Assembly (NCBI GenBank): GCA_034770075.1
Contig: CM068380.1
Span: forward strand, 83,350,112 to 83,414,111
Length of the DNA: 64,000 bases
Reading direction: 5' to 3'
From: Aralia elata
Taxonomy: Eukaryota > Streptophyta > Magnoliopsida > Apiales > Araliaceae
A model generated the notes under the pieces. That model did no database searches. It was not told the DNA's origin and saw only the letters and a list, made by a program, of their open reading frames with translations. Within the stretch, counting starts at the first letter, position 1. Every line of letters begins with the position of its first letter. This document shows, piece by piece, positions 22,978 to 34,664 of the stretch. The translations under genes and the position numbers were made by a program.

Positions 22978-25900
22978 ATTGTATAATATTTTTTTTTTTG
23001 ATTTAAGTGTGAACTTGACATGACAAACTACAACTATATATCAACGGTGGTGGTTAAGTAAATTATTGTACTCGTTATTATTCGGCCCGACTTGAATCTG
23101 GGCCTACTCTCTCAGATTTACCAAAACTCAAGAACCCACACCAAAAAAGCCATAATATTTGTATTCTTGATACTAATAAACTTGTGTTTATGTATAACAC
23201 TTTTTATATATCACATATTTGTGATGTGGAACTAGTTATCACACCCAAACTCATGAATTTTCTTAAATATCAAAGTTTTAAAAACAAAAAGGCATTTTTA
23301 CGTAAAAAGAAAGACGACTCATCTTTTAGAAAGCTGCTTGAAATGTATGATATTCTACAAGTTGGTTTGATCATTAGACCGTTTGCTTAAACTCTAAGTA
23401 ACCTACATTCAAACAATTGGCCATGAGCAGCTGAACGGGCATCATTTCATTTTTTCTTATGGCCTGCCACCAGGCAGCACACATCATTAAATATTTTTTG
23501 CGTAGTGACAAACTAACAATGTTATACTCTTTCTAAAGATGACCTAATCCTCGGGGGTTAGTCTCTAGTTGTGGACTCTCGTCTGCTTGGACCTGTACAA
23601 ACGTCTATTTTGCTCAATGACAAGTGTCGTCGCGAGACGCCTTCAGTGTATGTGGTCAATAAACATGGTCAAGATAAGTTATTAATCGTGTGTGAGTTTT
23701 AAGTGTAAAATTACATCTAACCTTTTCTTACCCGTTTAGACCTCCTTTTATAGTTCTTGTAATCTCGTCCCTTCAGTCTATTTAATCAAGTACATGGACA
23801 AGAGGTTTGGTGGGAGATGCCCTATCGCCTGACAAAGGTGCTGCTCAAGGAACGACCGAGTGAGTCCCTCGGTCAAAATATGTACTCTTAGCTTCTTCAA
23901 CATGTTTTACTCGAGCGGGTTATAATCTGACGGTGTTTGGACCTAGCCCTAATCGATGTGAGTTAGGCCTTTCCATTTGGGCTTTCCATCTAGGCCTATA
24001 TCCTAACACCATTCGTTCTAAATTATAAAATCATTGGTTTTTGAAAATCAATCGAAAATATTTTCGAACTCAAAAATATGATGATTCATTAAAAATTATG
24101 AAACAATAAATTTTATAATGAGTAGTACTTTTCAAGTAGTTTGTAATAATTATCATTATATTAACTAAAACTAATGAAATTTATGTTAATTTTGAACTTA
24201 AAAATGCATTCAGTTGACTTTAAAAAGTAAAAAGTGATCTTATATTTTAAAATGAAGAGAGAACTTTTTATGTGAAAATAAGTAACTTATTTTAATTCTA
24301 CATAAATTAGCTAGGGAGATGATATATCAATTCATTACAATTACAGCTATACATGATTGTACCTTGTGCATGGATGGTTGTATGTTTGCGATAGATTGAC
24401 AAATTCAACGCCGGAAATAATGACATCAATAATTTTATTTTGGGAAGACAAATCGTGCACAGAACAAGGTACAACGCAACAACTCCCATCCTATTGAAAT
24501 CTTCTTCTTGAAGTTTTGCTGTTTTCAGAACAAAATTAATATATGGAATTAAATACACAGACAGAGAAAGAGAGGAAGAATTAAGTCAAGGTATCTCTTG
24601 GATTTCGAATAGAACGTGCCCTCTGCGGTCATTGTTTCTCTCTTATTTGTTTTTTATTCTTTTTTTCCCTTCAAGAGGGATTAACTCTCATATTTTTCAT
24701 TCAAAAAAAAAAAACTCTCCTATTAGGTTCTGAGCTACACAAAATAAAAAGCGATTGAGTAGAGAGACCATTTATTTATATAAATTATAATTTTTTTAAA
24801 AATTTCCTTCTATCTAAAAAAGCTTTGCAAATGTCTGGGCAAGAAAGTGAATAATACCGACTAAAAAAGGGGATAATTCTACAAGTTTCAAGATTTGGAA
24901 TTTTAAATGTATTTTAAATATTTATTTTTATAAGTGTGAGGGTGAGAGTTTAGGGGGTGTTCGAGAATGACTTATAAGTTGGTTTGACCAACTTATAAGT
25001 CATTTGCTACTATTTGAGTATTCAGGAATAACTTATTTTTTTACTTATAAGTTAAATTTTAAGTAAAAAAATAAGTAATTAAGTATTTGTAACTTATTTT
25101 TAATTATTTTAAAATGACTTATAAGTCATTTTAAAATAAATTAGTTTGACCAAATATAATGTCTATTTTGCCCCTCTTTTTATTAATGTCCTTTTTAGTA
25201 ATCTTTATATTATTCTAACTTATAAGTCATTATAAGTCAAATACCTTCATAACTTGTTTTAACTTAATTTTTGACTTATAAGTCAAATTGATGCCCAACG
25301 TTTTGACTTATAAGTCACAATTTAAAATAACTTATATTTTAACTTATAAGTCATTTAAAATAAGTCGTTCCCGAACAGGCCCTTAATCCCTCATGGTGAA
25401 GCTATATGGCATAAAAAAAAGGAAAAAAAAATTACCAACTTTCTAAATTTAACTCCATAACTTCTCTTTTCTATTTTATTATCCTATTTTTTCTCATTTT
25501 CTGCTCATATATAATTCTCTACTTATTCTATAACCTCACATAAATGATATGTGGGCAGGAATACTAATATATATGATTGCTTAGGACCCATAAAATAATG
25601 ATCGAGTCAATGTATTAATAAGATATGTAATTGATACATATTTGATAACCAAAATTTAATATTACTCTCTAAAACCACACTAAATAAATTTTACGAAAAT
25701 CAGTCTCAAGGATTACGTATAGGCCCACAACACATTATGATTAAAATTCAAACCCCCAAGTCTTGGTTGAAACTCAAGAGAGTGAACCTCTTAGCAATTG
25801 AACAGCAATGCCCGACCATACTAACATGCAAAATTGAGCCCCAAAGAATTGTATCCGTTAAGCGAAAGCTGTCATGCAGATGAGCCGTATAATATCGCGT

Positions 25901-26117
25901 ATCATACATCAAAAACCCCAGATAAGTAAATTCATTTATGGCCCAATCATTGGGCTTCGTAGCCCAGTTATAAACAATAATATGGAGTGCATGTGTTGTT
26001 GAACGTTAGTTATGTTTCCAAACAGAATGTCCCCAACTCAAAATCATAAATAGGCTTCTATGAAGCCTTTACAGGTTCGAACAAGTGTTTCTTCTGTTTG
26101 TCTGCTAATCATGTTAT
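22978..26117. other. Spacer between the duplicated blocks
   Basis: No gene recognised. The stretch is AT-rich with an oddly less AT-rich patch at 23,540-24,010 that shows no convincing frame. It contains one Harbinger-type MITE (24,953-25,382) and poly-A/T runs. The left part begins exactly where homology of copy A with 40,195 ends. It may be the left part of copy B, whose partner lies before base 1. Confidence 0.6.
24953..25382. mobile_element. PIF/Harbinger-like MITE
   Basis: 430 bp with ends GGGGGTGTTCGAGAATGACT and AAGTCGTTCCCGAACAGGCCC, imperfect inverted repeats, flanked by TTA on both sides (24,950-24,952 and 25,383-25,385). The interior is full of ACTTATAAGT palindromes. Non-coding. 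Confidence 0.82.
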
Positions 26118-26442
26118 CAATGTATAGATTGTGCCAAACAGAAATCCATGTTTTCAGGTAAAAAATAAAAAAAGGAAAATAGGAGTACGTTCGTTTACTA
26201 TAAAAAATAAAAAAAAATAGGAGCACATCCATTTTAATAATGTAAAAAAATGAGTTTTTTTTTTAAAAAAAAAGACAATTTTTTATATGATTTTCGGATA
26301 TATTTTACGTATCAGTAATTGATTTATATTATGAAGATAATGTTATTTTCTCTAGACAAAAAATAGATAATGAAAAGCATTAATATTCTGATTGAGCTTT
26401 AAATAAGTTTTAAAGTATTCAAGGAACTGGGATTGCCTCTTA

Positions 26443-27775
26443 TACTGTGTTTGGTTCTCATTCCTTGGCATGTATGGAATGGAATGACTTAAAGAATGGA
26501 ATGAGAATGGGAATGGAATGGTCATTCTCATTTTTATGTTTGGTTTGTTCATTCATTCCGTCAGGAATAGAATCATCATTTTACTTTAGGTGTTTGGTTT
26601 ACATGAATTACATTATGAATAGAATGTGAAATGATTTTTTTTCATTTTTTATATACTACTAACTTATAAAAATGAATGAAAAAAATAAATTAAATAGAAC
26701 TAAAAAAACATCTTCGCTAGAAAAATATTTTTTTTTATATTTTTATGCATTTAAAATTCAAATAAACACTTTCATGCATGATTTTTTTTTATAAAAAAAG
26801 CTTGATGAACAATAATAAGGACTAATAATAAACAATAAGTTGTTTACCAATAAGTTATTTCAATAAGCCGTTTACCAATAATAAACAATAAGTTATTTAC
26901 CAATAAGCTGTTTAAATAAGCCGTTTACCAATAAGTTGTTCAAATAATAAGTTGTTTAAATAATAAGTTGTTTACCAATAATAAGGACTAATAAGCTATT
27001 TAAATAAATTGTTTACTAATAAGTTGTTTACCAATAATAAGCTATTTACCAATAAGTTGTTTAAATAATAAGTTGTTTACTATTAATAAACTATTTATCA
27101 ATAATAAGCTATTTAAATAATAAGTTGTTTATCAATAAGCTGTTTAAATAATAAGTTGGTTACCAATAAGTTGTTTGCCAACAATAAGTTGTTTACCAAT
27201 AATAAGCTATTTAAATAATAAGTTGTTTACCAATAAGCTGTTTAAATAATAAGTTGTTTACCAATAAACTGTTTAAATAAGTTATTTACCAATAATAAGT
27301 TGTTTACCAATAATAAGCTGTTTGAATAATAAGTTGTTTACTAATAATAAACTGTTTGAATAATAAGTTGTTTATCAATAATAAGTTGTTTGAATAATAA
27401 GTTGTTTATCAATAATAAGCTGTTTAAATAATAATTTGTTTACCAATAATAAGCTGTTTGAATAATAAGTTGTTTACCAATAATAAGTTGTTTAAATAAT
27501 AAGTTGTTTATCAATAATAAGTTGTTTACTAATAAGCTTATTATATTTCAGATAAGTTGTTTACCAATAATAAAATGAACGAAGCAGAAGGGAATGAAAT
27601 AAACCCACCTATTTAGAAAGGAATGAAAAATAATATTTCAGATAGGAATGGAATAACTAAAGGAATGGAATGCCCATTCTAACTGACTAACCAAACATGT
27701 TTTTAGTCATTCCAGAAGGAATGGTCATTTCATTCCCAGCTCATTCCATTCCATTCCCACCAACCAAACATAACA
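26443..27775. mobile_element. Tourist-like element with internal tandem array (copy B only)
   Basis: 1,333 bp. Left end TACTGTGTTTGGTTCTCATT and right end AACCAAACATAACA form a short inverted repeat, with TTA on both sides (26,440-26,442 and 27,776-27,778). Copy A keeps the empty site (GCCTCTTAATGATATCG, 314 on). Both subterminal regions repeat GGAATGGAATG or its complement. The interior is a degenerate array (next entry). No transposase is present. Confidence 0.82.
26810..27565. repeat. Degenerate short tandem array (AATAAGTTGTTTACC family)
   Basis: About 750 bp made almost entirely of variants of AATAAGTTGTTTACCAATAA and AATAAGCTGTTTAAATAATA, with periods near 16-25 bp. It sits in the middle of the Tourist-like element and occurs nowhere else in the window. 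It looks like local expansion by slippage. There is no coding signal. Confidence 0.9.
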
Positions 27776-28482
27776 TTAATGTTATCGTAATCAATAGTAG
27801 GACAATAAGATAATTTAATATGTTATGAGCTTTCATAATTTGCTTCATGGTATTCTCAAGTCCTGAAAATTCATTAAATAACTCATAACTACATCACTGA
27901 GAATTGAATAATCAATCATTTGAGCAGTTTCCTAATTGTGTCTTTGTAGTAATAAGTATGATGTAGTTAATTATAACATATGTATCTAGTATCTAATATA
28001 TACTAATATATAAAGTTGGAGGGAGCTTCATTTTGACGGAAACAATTTGTTGAAGTCTTTTTGATTTTCAAAAATGCCCTTCAATTTTTAAGATAAGTTT
28101 TTTGCTGTTTTTGTTATATTATTTTTTTATCTTTCTATTTAGTTATTCAAATTTTATAAAATTTATATTTTAACTCACATAATTTATAACGCGCAGGTGC
28201 TAGTATTTATAAACTGCAACAACATGATATTCGCAGCTTTAGCACAAAGCAGGTTCTCAGGAGACAACAAAAAAAGTTTAATCTAATTCTCCCGTGTTAA
28301 GGAATAAATATGTCTACATCCAAACGAAACAAGAAAGAGATTTTTCTAATGTACCCGGTCATTAATTAAGGTTCTCCCCAGTCCAATAAGATACAGAATC
28401 AGTCCTTCCTTACCTCTAAATAAATGAATATATCGAAGGGTTAGTGTTGACAATTGTTTTCAAAATTAATTAGCAAAACAGT

Positions 28483-28518
<36 letters not shown>

Positions 28519-28852
28519 ATAGTTACTCCTATTATTTAATAATAACAATTGACAACGTGCATGACATGATTTACGCCATTGATTATGGACTGAAAGGGAG
28601 TGGAGAGAATTGAATCACCAATTTGGGACGACCGAGTCTTAATTTTATGGCTTCTCAGGAGTTGGAAAATGAATTTTTCCAGGTGAGTCCGTGAGTGGAC
28701 CGACCGACCTCGTGTGGGGAATGCCGACACATGAATTATCTGGAAATGGAGTATTCATATCATACCCAATATTATCATACCCAATATTGTTTATAAGCCT
28801 CATTAAACAAACAAATATAAATAAATTGTATAAACAAACAAATATATATATA

Positions 28853-29059
28853 GTCCGTCAGTCCGGATCTCCAACGGACCCAAAAAACGAGTCCAAAAAA
28901 TGGACCGGCGTAAATGACGACGGTTAGCTATGACGACAGAACCGTCGCTATAGGGCTTTAGCGACGGTTCTGTCGCCATAGCGACGACGGTTTAGGCTAT
29001 AGCGACGGTTTTGTCCGACGCTATAGCCGGTCCGTTTTTTGGGTCCGTTGGAGATCGGT

Positions 29060-29062
<3 letters not shown>
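28853..29062. mobile_element. GC-rich palindromic element in a TA tract
   Basis: About 210 bp. The left end has CCGTCAGTCCGGATCTCC and the right end has GGGTCCGTTGGAGATCGG. Arms contain GACGACGGTTAGCTATG and TATAGCGACGGTTTTG, giving a long hairpin. TA repeats lie on both sides. The terminal motif GTCCGGATCT is shared with 45,126-45,410, so they are one family. Absent from copy A. Confidence 0.8.
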
Positions 29063-29123
<61 letters not shown>

Positions 29124-29126
<3 letters not shown>

Positions 29127-29302
29127 AGAATTTTCAAAAGCGAACTAAAGACGAACCGTCGTCTTCGGTGTCTATGACGACGATTCGACCCGTCGCCAAA
29201 GATTACATGGCTACGACGACGGGTCGAATCATCACCATAGACACCAAAGACGACGGTTCGTCTTTGGTTCGCTTTTTAAAGTTCGCTTTAGAAGCTCTTC
29301 CT
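29124..29302. mobile_element. GC-rich palindromic element in a TA tract
   Basis: About 179 bp between a long TA run (29,063-29,123) and a short one. Arms carry AAAGACGAACCGTCGTC and its complement GACGACGGTTCGTCTTT. It is nearly the same sequence as 2,350-2,543 but stands at a different site of the duplicated unit, so it inserted independently. Non-coding. Confidence 0.82.
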
Positions 29303-31264
29303 ATATATATATATATATTCCATCTACTCCTTAACACAAGTATTTAATTTTGGGTCAAATTTGGGATGGGGATTAGCGTCTCAATTTATTTATTTTTTTA
29401 TAAACAAAATGATTAACCATTTCTTAAGAATGGAGTTTACATCGTTGGCAAATTTATGGAGCGCCACCTTCTCCTTTCTTGTAGGCATTATAATTCGTTT
29501 TCCCCTCCCCACACGAATGTGTACAGATCTTTTTTCTTTTAGTCAATTCGTTTTGATATTAAACCTTCTTTCTTTATTGCATTTCATAAGTATAGAATAT
29601 GTCTTGTAACACCTGGCAGTTTGTCTTTGTTTAATTATTTAGTTTTATGCAGTTTGCCCGTAAAAATAAGTATATACATATTTTTCTAAATGATGTTGAT
29701 GTTGCAAGAATGTAATACTTTTTCTGTTCCAAATTATATAATCATTATTAACTTTTGTTTTAAGACGTTTTCAAACTACAATTTGAGAGGCCTCATTAAA
29801 AATTATAAAACAATAAAACTTACAAGGAGTAATATTTTTTAAATAATTTACAATATTCATCATTATATTAATTAAAATTTTTAAAAAAATTTATGTTAAT
29901 TTTGAGTTTAAAATTCTCTTAAGTTAACTTTAACAAGTTAACAATAATCAAATAATATAAAATAATAATAATATATATTTTGTTCAAATTTATGTGCTAC
30001 GACTAACAAGCACAAACTCTCAATGAAGGATTAACAAAACCGATTGGTATATAGCTGAAACTTTCTCCATTCTATTCAATAGAGGGACTTATTCCTGTAT
30101 CAGTCCCCACACCAATTTAAGGATTGTTTGATTGCTTCTGAACAGATCTTAATGTTCTAAATCTGATCCGGTAAGATTTTAAGACTGTTTGATCGGTGCA
30201 AATCTAAAGCTGAATAACTCACAATGGTGCTGACCGAATCAGCCCAATATTACTAACTTACTGGGTCAGAAGAACTGCTGAATGGTCTCTTTAATGTAAT
30301 ATCCTTGAAATAGAATAAATGTCTTCACCTTTCATGAATGAGTTTTCTTGTTTTGGTTAAATTAAAAAAATTATCGAGAGCATAAATTTGTTCCACCCAG
30401 GCTGTTGCTTATCCAATTATTTCAATTTTAAAATATTATTAATTACTAATATGCATTTCAATTTTTTAATATTAACTTTAATATTGAACTTCAATATTAA
30501 AAATATCTACAAAGAAAGTAATCTCTAATTTTAGGCAAATGGAATACTAATTAAATACTAACAATTTTGTAGTGCATATTTAGTATTTACATGCTTAGTA
30601 GTATATGAAAATTTTGCTCAAAAGTTTATGCAATTAATTGTGTTTCGATAACATTGTATATCTATAAAGAAAAAATGTTTTAAACAGTTTAGAAGGATAA
30701 AATAAAAAATATGCTGATTTAAATGTCTTAAACAGATCAATTATCAAACATCTTATTTCCTTTAGTATTCAACTTTCATTTAGAGCATTTGTAATGATTC
30801 AGTTTATTCAGATTTTTTTGACTATTCAAAATTTTTCATTTCGTTTTATTAAACGACCATTAAATTAAATTGCATAGGCAAACCGATATGGACAACTACC
30901 TTTTCTCATTAATTATAGGTGTAAAAAGATCTTCCAAGAAAATTAAAAAAAAAAATATGCATTCATACAGTATCTCTTAATGTATACCTTCCAATGAATT
31001 AAACTGTCAAATTCATTTACTTGCACTCAACAGATTCAAATAAACAATTGAAGTCCGAGCAACTGAGTTGACAATATCATGTATTTTTATATATTTATTT
31101 TGTCTCAACAAGATGTATATATATTTAGTACTTACCAACGCTTTGATTAATTCACCAAACACTTTCTGAAAACATTATAGACTTCTCTACTGGCCTCTAC
31201 CCCAGCCTGGGCAATATTTCTCTTGGATTACCATATTTGGTATTAACTTTTTATTTGTAAAACC

Positions 31265-31909
31265 ATGGCCCTAATGGAGACGACAAGTTCATGCACACAA
31301 ATTCGGCCTCCGACTTATGGGAATCTTATCACCATCCTTAGCATTGATGGAGGAGGAATAAGAGGGATCATTCCTGGAGTTATTCTTGCATACTTGGAGG
31401 CACAACTTCAGGTACAAATTCATTTTAATTTAAGGCCATCATCTACATTTCATGTTCGTAGAAAAGGGTTTGAAACAAATTAAATTCCATATATCTTATA
31501 ATCCCTAGCTCCATGCATCCTTGAAAAGAAAAGGGGAAAAAAAAGTCTTTTAACTAATTTCTTCTTATTAATTTACTGAAAAAATGGTACCTACCTACCT
31601 TTTTTTTCCTTCTTTTTTCCCCCCTTTTGCGTGTGTGTATATAACTAGATCTAATAATTCATGTATTGTGGTGGCATATATGGTGCAGGAGCTAGATGGT
31701 GAGGATGCAAGGCTTGTGGACTACTTTGATGTGATTGCAGGAACAAGTACCGGGGGTTTAGTGACAGCCATGCTAACTGCACCAAATGAAAATAATCGAC
31801 CTTTATATGCTGCTAAAGATATTACTCCCTTCTATCTTCAACACTCGCCTAAAATTTTCCCCCAAATAAAGTACGTACGTACGTAATTAAATAAAATCAA
31901 TTAGTTTAC

Positions 31910-31954
<45 letters not shown>

Positions 31955-34228
31955 CTAACAGTACGTATTTTCTTACAGAGCTCGATCAAAATCTAATTAA
32001 TTACACCATGCAGATCATATATATGTTACAAATTGTATATACCTATAATTTATTAGGACGTTAATGTAATAATGTCTTATATATAGGAGTACAAATTGTA
32101 TATACGATGCAGATCATATATATATATATATATGTTGCAAATTAGTTTTATGATGTAGTACGTTGGCAGCTAGCTAGCTAGCTATAATGGTATTTGTTTT
32201 TCTTTTGATTGCATAAATCAGAGGACCGTTTGGTGGGATGATAAAAGTATTCAAGGAATTTATAGGACCTCAATACAATGGGAAGTATCTTCACAAGCTG
32301 ATAAAGGACATACTAGGGGAGACTAGGTTGCACCAAACCTTGACTAGTGTCGTCATTCCTACTTTCGACATCAAAATTCTCCAGCCAATTATCTTTAGCT
32401 CTTATGGGGTTCTTCTCCTTTCATTCTCTCTCCTTAATTTATGCATGCTTCCATTCAATTATATATGTATTATAGACCTAATTTCTCTATTCATTTTATG
32501 GTTATGCATGTATGTAGTTGACAGACAACCCTACTAGGGATGCACCACTTTCAGACATATGCATCAGCACCTCCGCTGCGCCAACTTATCTTCCTGCACA
32601 TTATTTTACCAACACTGATTTCCAAGGAAACATCACAGAATTTAACCTCATCGACGGTGGTGTTGCTGCTAATAACCCCGTAAGTAATTTAATTAGAATT
32701 TTATTTAATTTCTTTATGAAAACTTTAATTAATGGCTAGCTAGCTAGCTAGCTAGCTGCCATCATTAATACTAATTAATTAATGCACATATCTTCTTAAT
32801 ATATATGTAGATAGACCAAAAGAGGGAATTTAATGAAGCGATAGAAATAGTAATTATAGTATTTTTTCATTGCTATTTCAGTTGTAGGGTTAGTCTAATA
32901 ATATTGCTCTGATTTAATCACATATACAGAGTTTGATTGCCATTAGCGAAGTGACGAGGCAAGTATTCAAGCAAGATCCAAATTTCTTCCCGATAAAGCC
33001 CATGGATTTTGGTCGTTTCCTTGTGATCTCACTAGGGACAGGCGCTGCAAAGACTGAACAAAAGTACAACGCTCAAATGGCTTCCAAGTGGGGGGTCATA
33101 GGCTGGTTATTTAGCCAGGGAGGTACTCCAATACTTGATGCGTTTAGTCAATCAAGTGCAGATATGGTTGATTTCCATAATAGTGTGGTTTTTCAAGCAC
33201 TTCATTCTGAGGATAATTACCTTCGGATCCAAGTAAGCTCATAATTAAGCATGAGTTTGTAATTCATGATCTAGGGCAAAGCTACAATGTTTATTATTAG
33301 TTGCAATAAACTATTTATTCACGAAAATCTTTCAAATAAAGATAACTCACAGCCATCTAATTGTGGTTCTAGCATTTTAACAAGGGTATTCGTGTCATTT
33401 AATTAATAAAAAAAATTATATTATTTTGAAGTAGTTGTCGCAATCATTCTTTCTTTTTATTTTTTAATAATTATGTATAAGAATTACTCCCTCCGTCCCA
33501 AATTAATTGTTCAATTTTGACTTTTTAAAGTCAAACTGACCATTTTTAAAACTAATCTTTTTACTATTTTTGCTAAAATATAGGTGAAAAGATTATAACC
33601 AAAAGAAAGTATGTATAGTTTATTAGTAACCCCAATTTTTATAATTTTAGAAATATATTTATATATGCTTAATTATTAATTTTAAAAATAGTCAATTTGA
33701 CTTAAAAAAGTTAAAATTGAGTAATTAATTTGGGACGGGGTGATATTAGTTGTCCCCGTTCATTATAAGTTTTGAGATATAATTTGCTTTCTCTAGTGAC
33801 TTAATATCAGTTTGTTCATAAATAAGGACGACACGTTAAGTGGGGATGCATCATCGGTAGATAAAGCCACAAAGTCAAACTTAGAAGATCTTGTGAAAAT
33901 TGGAGAAGAGTTGTTGAAGAAACCAGTTTCTCGAGTGGATATTGATACGGGTCTCTCTAAGCCAATAGAAGAGGATGTCACCAATATGGAAGCTCTGAAA
34001 AGGTATGCTTGCACGTACCTTTTTTTCTTTTTTTTAATCAATTATAACTACCATGAGAAATAAATGTTAAATATTGTAACGTCCACCTCGAATGCAATGC
34101 TAATTATTTAGACTTGTGGTGCATTTTTCAGATTAGCAAAATTGCTTTCAGATGAAAGGAAAGTCCGAGAGTCCAGATACCAGAAAAATGAACAACCAAC
34201 CGAGCATATTACGAGTCTGCGTGGTTAA
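31265..34228 (+). CDS. Patatin-like phospholipase, copy B
   Basis: Seven exons: 31,265-31,411; 31,689-31,870; 32,222-32,408; 32,518-32,679; 32,930-33,232; 33,827-34,002; 34,132-34,228. Every exon has the same length as in copy A, giving 417 residues. Catalytic features are kept: DGGGIRG, GTSTG and DGG. Differences from copy A are few (for example METTSSCTQ against LEKTSSVQQ near the N-terminus, and GAAKTEQ against GATKTEQ). Intron 5 is compact at 594 bp and holds a Stowaway element. AATAAA follows at 34,276. The gene converges with the CTLH gene, 436 bp between stops. It is the better candidate of the pair for normal expression. Confidence 0.95.
33487..33743. mobile_element. Stowaway-like MITE in patatin B intron 5
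   Basis: 257 bp with ends CTCCCTCCGTCCCAAATTAA and TTAATTTGGGACGGGGTGA, flanked by TA. Same family as 12,774-13,030 but in the opposite internal orientation. Copy A has the empty site (AAGAATTATTCGTTG near 20,961). Confidence 0.88.
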
Positions 34229-34275
34229 TTTATTAGCTTTTGCATTTGTATATTAGCTGGTGTGTTTGTTGAACT

Positions 34276-34281
34276 AATAAA
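34276..34281 (+). promoter_or_regulatory. Polyadenylation signal of patatin B
   Basis: AATAAA 48 bp after the stop codon, conserved in copy A at 21,500-21,505. It probably serves as the near-upstream 3'-end signal of both genes. Confidence 0.55.
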
Positions 34282-34664
34282 AGATGTACCACATTCAATT
34301 TGAAATAAACATTGTGTTTGTACTGAACCGATTGAATCACAAGGAGAAGAGTAACATATTACTTCCATCAAGTCTGCAAAAGAATTACTAAATTGTTATA
34401 AATAATCCCCTGAAGAAGGTAAGAACCATTTGGTCTGACCACCGCATTACAATCATTTGAACAAATCTAACGTTGGATAACTACAGCTACTTTTTTAGTT
34501 TCTATATGACAAAAAAATGCATCCCTATATTGTACAGAATTACCCTCGGCAACTGTTTGTATTCTACAAGAAATTCTATGAGCCAATTTAATAAAATTAT
34601 ATCCAGAATAAATTAACAAATAAATTCAGTTTTGCCACGATGTACATTCCGATTCAGCTACTGT

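Noticed and set aside
23540..24010. Less AT-rich patch that might be a gene or LTR remnant
   Set aside because: No frame, no LTR ends and no known motif could be seen.
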